Source of the DNA: an uncultured Croceitalea sp. | Lineage (GTDB): Bacteria; Bacteroidota; Bacteroidia; Flavobacteriales; Flavobacteriaceae | Reading direction: 5' to 3' | NCBI GenBank assembly: GCA_947503285.1 | Contig: CANNDD010000001.1 | Location: 186,001-250,000, forward strand | Length of the DNA: 64,000 nucleotides | In this document: piece by piece, positions 8,682 through 17,824 of the stretch | Layout: each line of letters starts with the position of its first letter | How positions within the stretch are numbered: the first letter of the stretch is position 1 | Made by a program: the position numbers and the translations under genes | Notes under the pieces: model-generated | Told to the model about the DNA's origin: nothing | Databases searched by the model: none | What the model saw: only the letters and a program-made list of their open reading frames with translations

Positions 8682-10871
8682 CTAATCTTTCTTTAATTTT
8701 AATACCACCCTTGTTCCGGTTCCGTTTTCATGTAGGTCATGGATGCTCACAGCGACTTTATTACGGTACATCTCATTTAAAATAGTGATACGCTTTTTTA
8801 TGTTACCCATGCCCTTTGAGCGCTGTTTTCTTTGGTTTTGGGTTTTTAATTCGGCTGACTTGCGGCGACCGATACCGTTATCGGTAATTTCAATCTGCAG
8901 CAATTCGGGGGTAAGTTGTTTTACATTGATCTTTAAATATCCTTTTTCCTCCTTATAACGTAAGCCGTGCCAAATCGCATTCTCTATGTAAGGTTGTAAT
9001 AACATAGGGGGAATTTCAAAGGCGTTTATATCGATACCGTCTTCGATGATGACCTCATAGTCAAATTTCTCAGGAAAACGGGAATGCTCCAGTTTTGTAT
9101 AAAGTCGTAATAATTCCAACTCTTTTGAAAACGGGATAAAATCTTCGTCAGAATTTTCAAGTACGGTCCGCATCAAAACGGAAAACTCACTCAAAAAACG
9201 ATTGGCACTACGTTCATCACTTTTTGCGATATAGTTATTTACCGAATTGAGTGCATTAAAAATAAAATGAGGGTTCATTTGTGAACGCAAAGACCTCAAA
9301 GCCAACAGATTATTTGCCAGCTTTTGCTGATTATTACTGCGATAGTAAAAGAATGTGGCCAAGGCAAATAGCAACATACCAAATAATAGGGAATAGATGA
9401 TCAACTTTTGGCGCTTGTTACTTTCTTCAAATAATTGTTGCTCGGTTACCGCAAGGCTATACTTGCTTTGTGAAAGCTCTCGTTCTTGTTCCAAACTTGA
9501 AATTCGATTTTGTTTGGTCAAAATTTCACGATTCATTCGTGCCAACCTTGATATTTCTTGCTCTTTTTTTGAGTATAGGCTATCTACGATGGTACCATAT
9601 TTTTGATAGTTTTCAAAGGCCTTCTCAAAATCACCTTTGTACCGATATACTTCTGATAACTTACGGGTTGCATCCTTCTGAACCACCAAGTCGTTGTCTT
9701 TATCAGCCTCAACGATACTGCGCTCTAAAAAGGGTATTGCCTCACTTAGTTTATCTTGTGAAAGGTAGGCATTGGCAATTTTATAATTGATGCGCTGTGA
9801 AGTAATGGAATCCCCTTCAACAATACCCTTTGCTTCACTCGACACCTTTTCGGGTGGTAATTGCTCCAATTCCTTTAAGGTTTGTTTCCGCAATTGTATC
9901 TCGTCTTTAAATCGGTTCGATTGATTGTAAAAATCAGCTACTTTTTCACTCTCTTGTATCGCTCGTCTCGGTGCTTGCTTTTTTGAAAGGGATAATGAAT
10001 TGTTATAATAGCCCTGGGCTTCAATCTCCCTGTCTGCAGCCGCATACGCATCTGCAATCTTCGAATTAAAATCTATCACTTTTGGTGATATCTGATTTTT
10101 TTCGGCAACTTTCAATCCTTCATCGTAAAAATCAAGGGCTTTTTCCAAATTGCCCATACCCTTATAGGTGTCCCCCAACCCTTCATAAAGCCAAATTCTT
10201 TGGTATGGCGCCAGTTTTCGCAGCTTCAATACAGGTAGAAATACTTCTTCGGCCTGCTCGAAATCTTCATTCAATAAAAATGCTTTTCCCAAGGTCAATA
10301 CTGACTTTGTTGTTTTTTGTGCAGTAATGGCGTCTTGTAGATTCGTTATGGCCAAATCATACTGTTTATGGTACAAATAAATTTCCCCAAGCAGTGTCAA
10401 AGCCTCAGCTAATTCTTTTTTATTACCTCGAACACCCAAGGTAGCCATGGACTGCGCCACAAAATCTATACTTTTTTCAATATCGATTTTCTTATAGAAG
10501 TTGGCAGAATCAAGACCAATTCGATACCTATTCGGGGTAGCCCCCCTATTTTTAGACGACACCTCATAATTCTCGACCTCTACGACAATAGCTTCATCTG
10601 AAGTTATGCGATGCCGCACCGTCTCAAAATCCGGGCTTTTGAAAATAATGATATCCCCAATTCGGGCATTGATCACAAATTCGCCAAATGCATTGGTGGT
10701 CACATAAATGCCTTTATCCGTAGAGACCTCAACACCAGAAATGGGCTTATAGGTTTCTTTGGCCCGAACCGAACCCTTTATTTGAACTTCGCCAGTTGCA
10801 TTTGAATTTTGCGAAAGACCCAATACCGGCAAAAGAAAAAATAGCATCCATATGTATAGAAATCGCTGCAT
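8682..10871 (-). CDS. LytS-like sensor histidine kinase with CarboxypepD_reg-like and TPR sensor region
   Basis: A 729-residue membrane kinase. A signal peptide (about 1-20) is followed by a beta-sandwich CarboxypepD_reg-like domain (about 28-105), a long run of tetratricopeptide repeats (about 130-430), a coiled coil, one transmembrane helix (about 492-512), and a His_kinase domain with phosphoacceptor His535 in SQMNPHFIFNALNSVN. An HATPase_c domain follows with DNGIGR and GMGNIKKR. The TPR region is predicted to be periplasmic. The kinase is paired with the LytTR regulator immediately downstream. This architecture is common in Bacteroidota; the stimulus is unknown. Confidence 0.94.
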   Translation of the reverse strand: MQRFLYIWMLFFLLPVLGLSQNSNATGEVQIKGSVRAKETYKPISGVEVSTDKGIYVTTNAFGEFVINARIGDIIIFKSPDFETVRHRITSDEAIVVEVENYEVSSKNRGATPNRYRIGLDSANFYKKIDIEKSIDFVAQSMATLGVRGNKKELAEALTLLGEIYLYHKQYDLAITNLQDAITAQKTTKSVLTLGKAFLLNEDFEQAEEVFLPVLKLRKLAPYQRIWLYEGLGDTYKGMGNLEKALDFYDEGLKVAEKNQISPKVIDFNSKIADAYAAADREIEAQGYYNNSLSLSKKQAPRRAIQESEKVADFYNQSNRFKDEIQLRKQTLKELEQLPPEKVSSEAKGIVEGDSITSQRINYKIANAYLSQDKLSEAIPFLERSIVEADKDNDLVVQKDATRKLSEVYRYKGDFEKAFENYQKYGTIVDSLYSKKEQEISRLARMNREILTKQNRISSLEQERELSQSKYSLAVTEQQLFEESNKRQKLIIYSLLFGMLLFALATFFYYRSNNQQKLANNLLALRSLRSQMNPHFIFNALNSVNNYIAKSDERSANRFLSEFSVLMRTVLENSDEDFIPFSKELELLRLYTKLEHSRFPEKFDYEVIIEDGIDINAFEIPPMLLQPYIENAIWHGLRYKEEKGYLKINVKQLTPELLQIEITDNGIGRRKSAELKTQNQRKQRSKGMGNIKKRITILNEMYRNKVAVSIHDLHENGTGTRVVLKLKKD

Positions 10872-11046
10872 AGTTGTTGTAACCTCAGGTAAACTTACTT
10901 GATTTAATGCGGTTTAAAAAATGGGGATTTCTAAAAAGGTGGTCTTGAACCCAGCATTTTTACTGGTTTACTAAAACACCAATCTAATACGCTCAATGGA
11001 AATACCCTTTTGCTCATTCCTAATTTTTTTCAGTATTCGTTAATTC

Positions 11047-11054
11047 TAGTTTTG
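11047..11054 (+). promoter_or_regulatory. Possible Bacteroidota -7 element (TAGTTTTG) of the DUF4349/VWA operon
   Basis: TAGTTTTG matches TAnnTTTG and lies 18 nt before the ATG at 11073. At the 19-nt upstream spacing there is TTTT rather than TTTG, so the match is good but not perfect. Confidence 0.5.
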
Positions 11055-11072
11055 ACACTCAATCATTGAATT

Positions 11073-11930
11073 ATGAAAGAAGCATTGAGAAAGAAGTACC
11101 TAAAAGTCATTTTAGTTTTGGTCTTGGTATTCGCAGCCCTTTTTATTTCGAGGCTGTTATACGGTAATTTTTCAAACACCGATACCACCCACCAGAATAA
11201 TGTGACACATACAGGGGATACCAGTGGTTTTGTTGCTGATGTAGCACTTCGAAAAAATTATGCCACAGAAAAAGTTTTGAACAATGACGGCCCTTCCATC
11301 GTTCAAAGCGACCAGAAATATGAAAAAATAGCGGACATTATCAGCTACACGACCTTTTTTGACCAAAAAGAAAAAGTGTTACGAAATGAAATTGAAAAGT
11401 ATCAAGGCCTTGTTCAGTTTGAAAATAAATTTGGGAACGAAGGCCATCGTACACTTAGATTAATCGTTGGGGTACCACCAAAAAACTTTGATTCCATCTA
11501 TCAATCCCTGATACAAATTGGGCATACCGTCTCTAAACAGGTAACTAAAAACGATAAAACAAATGAGTACCGTGAATTAAATGCAAAAAGGGAAACCTTG
11601 GAAAAGGTCAAAAACGCCTTGATGGAACTCAAATCAAAAGGAGGTACGATCAATGACTTTATCCAATTGGAAAATAGGATTTTGGAAATTGAGCAAGAGT
11701 TACAAATGTTAGGGGTCAACCTAGGAAACTTTGATACCGAAAACGAATTCTGTACGGTCAAGATCGTTTTGAACGAAAAAAATCAAATACCCCTATCGCA
11801 GCTCGACAAGATATACTCGGGCCTTGGTTGGACATTGACGGTGTATCTCAAGCTATTGGCAATACTTTCGTTGCTTATGTTCTTTACCTACTTAACGATT
11901 ACTTCAATTCAAAAATTAAACAACAAATAG
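11073..11930 (+). CDS. DUF4349 domain membrane protein
   Basis: A 285-residue protein with an N-terminal transmembrane helix (about 11-29), an extracytoplasmic DUF4349 domain with a central coiled coil (about 85-235; ELNAKRETLEKVKNAL...IEQELQML), and a C-terminal transmembrane helix (about 255-277). It ends two bases before the ATG of the von Willebrand A gene, so the pair is co-transcribed and probably acts together at the inner membrane. DUF4349 has no established reaction; a structural or stress role is only a guess. Confidence 0.85.
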   Translation: MKEALRKKYLKVILVLVLVFAALFISRLLYGNFSNTDTTHQNNVTHTGDTSGFVADVALRKNYATEKVLNNDGPSIVQSDQKYEKIADIISYTTFFDQKEKVLRNEIEKYQGLVQFENKFGNEGHRTLRLIVGVPPKNFDSIYQSLIQIGHTVSKQVTKNDKTNEYRELNAKRETLEKVKNALMELKSKGGTINDFIQLENRILEIEQELQMLGVNLGNFDTENEFCTVKIVLNEKNQIPLSQLDKIYSGLGWTLTVYLKLLAILSLLMFFTYLTITSIQKLNNK

Positions 11931-11932
11931 AT

Positions 11933-13111
11933 ATGAAAAATTTTAAAAACACTTTACAAATCGGTATGGCACTTTTGGCATTACATAGTTGTTTTGCACA
12001 TAACACAAAACCTGAACCCGTTTTTGGGAAACAAAGGCTTTTAAAAGTAGAAACGCCCAAAACCGAAAAACCTGCAAAGCAATATGTGAAGATTGCGTTG
12101 TTATTGGATACCAGTAATAGCATGGATGGTCTTATCAACCAAGCGAAAGCCCAACTTTGGGATATCGTCAACGAATTCACCCATGCAAAATGTGGTAATG
12201 ATAGCCGGCCCGATCTACAAATAGCTTTATACGAATATGGTAATGACGACCTTTCCTCAAGGGAGGGTTATATTCGCCAGGTCATTAATTTTAGTGGCGA
12301 CCTCGATGAAATTTCTGAAAAACTATTTTCATTGACCACCAATGGCGGTGAAGAATACTGCGGACAAGTAATACATACCTCTCTAAAACAATTGGAATGG
12401 GGGAAAAACGAGGACGACCTTAAAATGATTTTCATAGCTGGCAATGAACCGTTCACCCAAGGTAAATTAAACTATAAAGATGCCTCTTTGGCAGCAAAAG
12501 AAAAAGATGTAGTGGTCAATACGATTTTCTGTGGCAATTACGAACAGGGCATAAACAGCAAATGGAAAGATGGTGCAATCAGTACGGGTGGGGAATACAT
12601 GGCCATAGACCATAACCGTCAAGTTGTCCATATTGAAACCCCCTACGATAAGGTCATCATTCAATTGAACTCAAAACTGAATAAGACTTATGTATCGTAT
12701 GGTGCTTTGGGTGCCTCGAAGGTAGCGGCCCAATCAAGTCAAGACAATGAAGCCTATGGACTTCATGAAGAGGTTGCCGTAAAAAGGGCAGTCAGTAAAA
12801 GTTCGAGGCTATACAACAACGCCAAATGGGATTTAGTGGACGCCTCGGAAGAAGATGAATTTGATGTCTCAACATTGAATGAAAAAGATTTACCAAAAGA
12901 GTTACGGAATAAATCAACCAAGGAAATCGAGAAGTACATTGCAGGCAAAAAAGCGGAACGCACTAAAATCCAGAAAGAAATTCAAGAGCTGAACAAAAAG
13001 CGTCAGGCCTATATCGCAAAAAATCAAAAGCAGCAAAAAGGGGAATTGGAAAATGCCATGTTAAATGCCATAAAAAATCAAGCATCCAACAAAAACTACA
13101 AATGGGAATAA
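11933..13111 (+). CDS. von Willebrand factor type A domain protein, exported
   Basis: A 392-residue protein. I start it at the ATG 11933, directly after the DUF4349 stop; an upstream extension of 35 codons would overlap that gene and lacks a signal peptide. The N-terminus (about 1-23, ...LLALHSCFA) looks like a signal peptide, possibly a lipoprotein one with a weak lipobox around Cys20. The VWA domain (about 52-230) has the metal-ion site DTSNSM (Asp59). The C-terminal about 60 residues form a lysine- and glutamate-rich coiled coil. Closing hairpin at 13126-13153. Predicted role is protein or metal binding in the periplasm, linked to the DUF4349 protein. Confidence 0.85.
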   Translation: MKNFKNTLQIGMALLALHSCFAHNTKPEPVFGKQRLLKVETPKTEKPAKQYVKIALLLDTSNSMDGLINQAKAQLWDIVNEFTHAKCGNDSRPDLQIALYEYGNDDLSSREGYIRQVINFSGDLDEISEKLFSLTTNGGEEYCGQVIHTSLKQLEWGKNEDDLKMIFIAGNEPFTQGKLNYKDASLAAKEKDVVVNTIFCGNYEQGINSKWKDGAISTGGEYMAIDHNRQVVHIETPYDKVIIQLNSKLNKTYVSYGALGASKVAAQSSQDNEAYGLHEEVAVKRAVSKSSRLYNNAKWDLVDASEEDEFDVSTLNEKDLPKELRNKSTKEIEKYIAGKKAERTKIQKEIQELNKKRQAYIAKNQKQQKGELENAMLNAIKNQASNKNYKWE

Positions 13112-13125
13112 TAGGTGAAGTAGCG

Positions 13126-13153
13126 AAAAGTCCGTCGAAATCGACGGACTTTT
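13126..13153. terminator. Bidirectional intrinsic terminator between convergent genes
   Basis: A perfect 12-bp stem (AAAAGTCCGTCG / CGACGGACTTTT) with a 4-nt loop, flanked by A and T runs on both sides. It lies 14 nt after the VWA stop and 7 nt beyond the stop of the convergent PorP-like gene, so it can serve both. Confidence 0.85.
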
Positions 13154-13160
13154 CAATTCG

Positions 13161-14156
13161 TTAATAATTTGCGGCCGGGCAATAGCAATCGTAACGATTC
13201 TCGGGTTTCTCGCCAAGGTCAATCCCTAAGGTGATTTGATGAAAACCACCATTATCAAAACGGATGTCACCCGTCTGATAAGAATAATTATATGAAATCA
13301 AAAAACGATTGATGTTCACACCAACTATGGGCGTGAATAATTGTAGGCGCTGTTCGCCAAAAGTACCGTCTTGCTGAAATTGTGCACCGTCAAAGCTTCT
13401 GCGATATGACAACCCACCCCAAACTGTTGCATTGCCAATATCACGATACACCTTTGCATTCAAATCTATGGTGCGTTCTTCGGTGAATTCGGTCAATTGA
13501 AACAATACGGAAGGCTCTACACGAAACTTGCTTTTACCAAAAACATAACCGGCAGATATCAAATACCTTCTTAAATTGTCAAATTCGGCAGCGGTATACA
13601 AATCCCTGCCAGTACCCAAAAGGTTCAACACGGCAACATGTGCATAGAATTCTAAATAATTGTACGATGCACCCAGATCAACATTGAAATAACTGGTTGT
13701 ATTCTTAGTACCCGTGATTATCGGATCGGGAATCACGGACCTGAACTCGGTCTCATCGAGGCTACTCAAAATCACCCCGGCACTCAAACCAAAAGATAAT
13801 TGGTTCAACGTTCTAAAATCACCACTCAAGCGCAAGTGATGTGCGTATGTACCTTTAAACCCGGTCTGTGAATGGAATCCATTACTATCATTGAATAGAA
13901 TTCCACCAATACCACTACTCTCACCAACCCTAAAATGGGCATTGAAGGTTTGTAAACTAGGGGCTTCATCAACATTAAACCACTGTTTTCTTGCGGTCAA
14001 ACGTATTTTACCACCTTGACCAATACCGGCCATTGAAGGATATACCAGATAATAATTATCCGCCAAGTAATCGAAATAAACAGGAATTCCCTCTTGAGCG
14101 CGTGCATTTGCACCTACCAATAGGGCGATAATCAATAGTGTCTGCAGTTTTTTCAT
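13161..14156 (-). CDS. PorP/SprF family type IX secretion outer-membrane protein
   Basis: A 331-residue beta-barrel protein: signal peptide to about 20 (GANARAQ), then the family's early VYPSMAGI motif and regular amphipathic strands. I use the ATG at 14156; a TTG one codon upstream is less likely. Unlike the PorP-like gene at the window start, it has no adhesin beside it, so its client is unknown. It converges on the VWA gene. Confidence 0.88.
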   Translation of the reverse strand: MKKLQTLLIIALLVGANARAQEGIPVYFDYLADNYYLVYPSMAGIGQGGKIRLTARKQWFNVDEAPSLQTFNAHFRVGESSGIGGILFNDSNGFHSQTGFKGTYAHHLRLSGDFRTLNQLSFGLSAGVILSSLDETEFRSVIPDPIITGTKNTTSYFNVDLGASYNYLEFYAHVAVLNLLGTGRDLYTAAEFDNLRRYLISAGYVFGKSKFRVEPSVLFQLTEFTEERTIDLNAKVYRDIGNATVWGGLSYRRSFDGAQFQQDGTFGEQRLQLFTPIVGVNINRFLISYNYSYQTGDIRFDNGGFHQITLGIDLGEKPENRYDCYCPAANY

Positions 14157-14235
14157 CAAGGATAAGGGGCTAAAAATTAAGCACTGCGCTGTTCAAACAA
14201 CTAGTATAACGGTTTAAATGTAACATTATTATATC

Positions 14236-14266
14236 TTTTCATCCCCACTTTTACTTTGTATTTTTG
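14236..14266 (+). promoter_or_regulatory. Probable Bacteroidota promoter of the NifU-like gene
   Basis: TATTTTTG at 14259-14266 matches the -7 consensus TAnnTTTG; 19 nt upstream lies TTTT (consensus TTTG). Its end is 14 nt before the ATG, implying a very short leader. Confidence 0.5.
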
Positions 14267-14280
14267 CTAAAATTAAGGCT

Positions 14281-15183
14281 ATGAAAGAATACCATATTAC
14301 ACTAATAGAAACCAATAACCCCGCCATATTGAAATTTGAGGCAAACCATTTTCTGGTAAAACAGAACTATGAGTTCAAAAACATAGACGAAGCTAAAAAT
14401 TCGCCATTGGCCCAACAGTTGTTTTACCTACCCTTCATAAAAACGGTATATATTTCAGGTAATTTCATAGCCTTGGAGCGTTATGACATCGTGCAGTGGA
14501 ATGATGTCAAAGATGAAGTGGCGCAACAGTTGGTAGAGTATTTAAATGCTGGTGAACCTATCGTAAATGAACCTGAAACCTCAAAGAAAGTGGCGGTCAC
14601 GGTTTACGCAGAGGTCACTCCAAATCCCTCAGTAATTAAATTTGTCGCCAATAAGGCAATCGTACCCTCCATTTTTGAATTTAAGAACATTGATGAGGCC
14701 AAAGATTCCGAATTGGCCAAACAACTTTTTCATTTTCCATTCGTGAAAGAGGTTTTCTTTGACCAAAACTATGTCTCGGTAACGAAATACGATGTTGCTG
14801 AATGGGATGAGATCACCATGGAGGTACGGGAATTTATCAGGGATTTTCTCGCTGAGGGAAAAGAAGTCGTTTCCGCCGAAGCGAAACAAGCTGAACCGAC
14901 CAATGGCAATCCCGATTTGGAGGGAAAAGAGGTCGTTCACGATGACACTTCAAAACAGATTATCGACATTTTGGAGGAATATGTGAAACCTGCGGTTGCC
15001 AGTGATGGCGGAAATATACTTTTCCAATCTTATGAAGAGCAAAGCAAGACGGTCAACGTCATTCTTCAAGGTGCATGCAGTGGCTGTCCGTCTTCTACAT
15101 TTACCCTTAAAAACGGTATTGAGACCATGCTAAAGAATATGCTGGGCGATAAGGTACACGAAGTTGTTGCCCTCAATGGTTGA
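14281..15183 (+). CDS. NifU-like Fe-S cluster scaffold with duplicated Nfu N-terminal domain
   Basis: A 300-residue protein with two Nfu_N domains in tandem (about 3-92 and 103-195; both contain the FKNIDEAK..S.LA.QLF block) followed by a NifU-like C-terminal domain (about 220-300) with the cluster-binding CSGC motif (Cys266 and Cys269). Nfu proteins carry nascent [4Fe-4S] clusters to apo-enzymes in the cytoplasm. Ordinary Nfu proteins have a single N-domain, so the duplication is the odd feature. Dodecin follows 70 nt downstream in the same direction. Confidence 0.93.
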   Translation: MKEYHITLIETNNPAILKFEANHFLVKQNYEFKNIDEAKNSPLAQQLFYLPFIKTVYISGNFIALERYDIVQWNDVKDEVAQQLVEYLNAGEPIVNEPETSKKVAVTVYAEVTPNPSVIKFVANKAIVPSIFEFKNIDEAKDSELAKQLFHFPFVKEVFFDQNYVSVTKYDVAEWDEITMEVREFIRDFLAEGKEVVSAEAKQAEPTNGNPDLEGKEVVHDDTSKQIIDILEEYVKPAVASDGGNILFQSYEEQSKTVNVILQGACSGCPSSTFTLKNGIETMLKNMLGDKVHEVVALNG

Positions 15184-15253
15184 TTTTTAGGTTTCATTAA
15201 GCAACAAATCGTTCAGAATTTCATAAATTCAACAAAACATAAAAACACTGACT

Positions 15254-15454
15254 ATGGCAGTTTTAAAAGTTATTGAAGTATTGGCAAACTCAGCAAAAGG
15301 TTGGGAAGATGCAACCGCGAATGCCGTTGCACAAGCATCAAAATCAGTCAAGAATATTCGTTCGGTATATTTGAACGAACAAAGTGCTACCGTAAAAGAT
15401 GGCAAAATCACCGATTACAGGGTTAATGTTAAGATTACATTTGAAGTAACCTAA
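15254..15454 (+). CDS. Dodecin family flavin-binding protein
   Basis: A 66-residue protein (MAVLKVIEVLANS...GWEDAT...VKNIRSVYL) matching dodecin in length and in the beta-alpha-beta-beta layout. Dodecins form hollow 12-mers that store or buffer flavins or CoA-like cofactors. A terminator follows at 15476-15498. Confidence 0.95.
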   Translation: MAVLKVIEVLANSAKGWEDATANAVAQASKSVKNIRSVYLNEQSATVKDGKITDYRVNVKITFEVT

Positions 15455-15475
15455 TAGGTTATACCTTAAATTTAC

Positions 15476-15498
15476 AGCGCCTTATCGGCGCTTTTTTT
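15476..15498 (+). terminator. Rho-independent terminator after dodecin
   Basis: Stem AGCGCC / GGCGCT with a 5-nt loop and a run of seven T residues on the plus strand, 21 nt past the dodecin stop. Confidence 0.9.
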
Positions 15499-15515
15499 AT
15501 TTCTGAAGTTTGCTT

Positions 15516-17615
15516 ATGAATAAGAGTATACATGTTTTGTTGATACTGACCGTCATCATATATGGTTGCGGACAAAAAAAGAGAGAAATGACGCATAAAC
15601 ATACCAATGCCTTAATTGAGGAGACCAGCCCCTATTTATTACAACATGCCCATAATCCCGTTAATTGGCAGGCTTGGCACCCGGAAGTTTTGGAACGTGC
15701 CCAAAAAGAAGATAAACCCCTTTTGATAAGTATTGGTTATGCGGCATGTCATTGGTGCCATGTTATGGAAGAGGAATGTTTTGAAGATGAGGAAGTAGCC
15801 CAAATGATGAACGAAAATTTCATCAATATCAAAATAGATCGCGAAGAACGGCCCGATGTAGATCAGATTTATATGGATGCCATTCAAATGATGACCGGCA
15901 ATGGTGGTTGGCCGTTGAATATCATCGCATTACCAGACGGTCGACCTTTTTGGGGGGCCACGTACCTACCAAAAGAAAATTGGGTAAAATCATTAGAGCA
16001 ACTTACCAAGCTTTACAAAGAGGACCCAGAAAAAATTAGGGGCTATGCAAGTGATTTAGAACGAGGTATACAATCTATAAACCTTGTAGAAAATAATGCG
16101 GAAGCAAATACGTATTCCCTAGAACAACTTAAGAACTCCGTTGGGGAATGGAGCGCTTATTTTGATACCTACCTCGGTGGATACAAACGTGCCCCAAAAT
16201 TCATGATGCCGAACAACCTTGATTTTCTGCTTCATTATGGCACCAGTCAAAAAGATAGTATCGTGCTTGAATATGTGAATACCACCTTGACAAGAATGGC
16301 TTACGGCGGCATATACGACCATATTGGGGGCGGGTTCTCACGCTATTCAGTCGATACCAAATGGCATGTTCCCCACTTTGAGAAAATGCTGTACGATAAT
16401 GGCCAATTGGTAAGTCTCTATGCGAAGGCCTTTGCCGTAACCAAAAATCCGCTATACAAAAAGGTAGTTGAAGAAAGTATAGGTTTTGTACAAGAAGAGT
16501 TAAGTGATGAAAGCGGCGGTTTCTATTCTTCCCTTGATGCCGATAGCTTAAATGAAAATAATGAACTTGAAGAAGGAGCCTATTACGTTTGGACGAAAGC
16601 AGCGTTAGAACAACTATTAGGAGCTGATTTTGCCCTTTTTAAAGACTATTACAATATCAATTCATATGGTGAATGGGAAGAAAATTATGTATTGATACGC
16701 GATAAATCAGACCAAGAAATAGCCGACAAACACTCCATTTCGGTCGAAAAGTTAAAAGAACGCCTTTCAAAGTCACTTTCGGTGTTGAAGCAAGCACGTG
16801 GAAACCGAAAAAAACCAAGACTTGATGATAAAATATTGACCTCATGGAATGGGTTGCTACTAAAAGGTTTAGTAGATGCCTATCGCTATATGGGAGACAA
16901 GAATCATTTGGATATGGCCCTAAAAAACGCCCGTTTTATCGAATCAAAAATGCTTCGCACCTCAGGGGGCCTGTTCAGAAATCATAAAAACGGAAAGAGC
17001 ACCATCAACGGCTTTTTAGAAGACTATGCCGCGACTATTGAAGCCTTTATCGCATTGTATGAGGTAACTTTTGATCAAAAGTGGCTTGACCATGCAAAAG
17101 GGCTTACAGATTATACCTTGGTCCACTTTAATGATGATGTCAGTGGAATGTTCTTTTTTACTTCGGATGAGGACGAATCACTGATTCGGCGTACTATCGA
17201 GACCAACGACAATGTTATTTCGGCCTCCAACTCGATAATGGCAAATAACCTATTGAAACTACATAAGGTGTTCCCCAAGGAAGAGTATGGGGAACGTGCC
17301 CATCGGATGGTAAAAAATGTACAGGATAATTTTGATAAGAATGGGCAAAGCTTCGCCAATTGGATGCATCTGGTATTATATGAAAACCTGAACTTCTATG
17401 AGATAGCCATTGTTGGGGAAGAATATAAAAAACTGGGGCAAGAAATTGCGAGCCATTACATTCCCAATAGTATTTTGGTAGCTTCCGAAAAAGAAGGGGG
17501 AATCGATTTATTGAAGAATCGATACAATGAAGGCCAAACCCTAATTTATGTTTGCATAGAAGGAACTTGCAAATTACCTGTCGCAGAGGCGCAACAAGCC
17601 TTAAACTCAATTTAA
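15516..17615 (+). CDS. YyaL/SPATA20-like thioredoxin-domain protein, predicted lipoprotein
   Basis: A 699-residue protein. The first domain is the DUF255/DsbH thioredoxin-like fold (about 28-190) with the CHWC motif in YAACHWCHVMEEECF, followed by an (alpha/alpha)6-barrel like N-acylglucosamine 2-epimerases (about 190-690). I start at the ATG 15516, two codons after a possible TTG, because MNKSIHVLLILTVIIYGC then forms a clean lipoprotein signal peptide with Cys18 as the lipidated residue. Family proteins are usually thought to be cytosolic, so export here is unusual. The substrate is unknown. Confidence 0.88.
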   Translation: MNKSIHVLLILTVIIYGCGQKKREMTHKHTNALIEETSPYLLQHAHNPVNWQAWHPEVLERAQKEDKPLLISIGYAACHWCHVMEEECFEDEEVAQMMNENFINIKIDREERPDVDQIYMDAIQMMTGNGGWPLNIIALPDGRPFWGATYLPKENWVKSLEQLTKLYKEDPEKIRGYASDLERGIQSINLVENNAEANTYSLEQLKNSVGEWSAYFDTYLGGYKRAPKFMMPNNLDFLLHYGTSQKDSIVLEYVNTTLTRMAYGGIYDHIGGGFSRYSVDTKWHVPHFEKMLYDNGQLVSLYAKAFAVTKNPLYKKVVEESIGFVQEELSDESGGFYSSLDADSLNENNELEEGAYYVWTKAALEQLLGADFALFKDYYNINSYGEWEENYVLIRDKSDQEIADKHSISVEKLKERLSKSLSVLKQARGNRKKPRLDDKILTSWNGLLLKGLVDAYRYMGDKNHLDMALKNARFIESKMLRTSGGLFRNHKNGKSTINGFLEDYAATIEAFIALYEVTFDQKWLDHAKGLTDYTLVHFNDDVSGMFFFTSDEDESLIRRTIETNDNVISASNSIMANNLLKLHKVFPKEEYGERAHRMVKNVQDNFDKNGQSFANWMHLVLYENLNFYEIAIVGEEYKKLGQEIASHYIPNSILVASEKEGGIDLLKNRYNEGQTLIYVCIEGTCKLPVAEAQQALNSI

Positions 17616-17742
17616 AGGATTAAAAAACAATGCGGCTTTAAAGGCTTTATTGGTTTTATCGAAATGGATTAGGTTTAAACGAGATGTATTTCAATATGAA
17701 AAGGATATCATAGCGAAGTTCGCCAACCAGTATTACGATTAA
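17605..17742 (+). pseudogene. Coding-like open stretch without start codon (possible gene remnant)
   Basis: Between YyaL and mscS a frame different from YyaL's is open for 45 codons, reads as plausible protein (FKGLKNNAALKALLVL, then KWIRFKRDVFQYEKD and IIAKFANQYYD) and ends at TAA. It has no ATG or GTG start and overlaps the end of YyaL slightly. It may be the decayed C-terminal end of a lost gene, or chance. I do not recognise the family. Confidence 0.3.
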
Positions 17743-17743
17743 T

Positions 17744-17765
17744 CTTTAGTGCAAATGCACTAAGG
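17744..17765. repeat. Short inverted repeat upstream of mscS
   Basis: TTAGTGC-AAAT-GCACTAA is a perfect 7-bp hairpin (17746-17763), extendable by a wobble and a C-G pair. It has no T run, so it is not an obvious terminator; it could be an operator or a weak RNA structure. Confidence 0.4.
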
Positions 17766-17824
17766 TCAATGTAAACGATATCTTTTATTTGTAGCATCTT
17801 TAGGAAAGTAAAAAAATATATTAA

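Noticed and set aside
11828-11932. Upstream start for the VWA protein, adding 35 residues.
   Set aside because: It would lie inside the DUF4349 gene and remove the signal peptide; the ATG right after that gene's stop is better.
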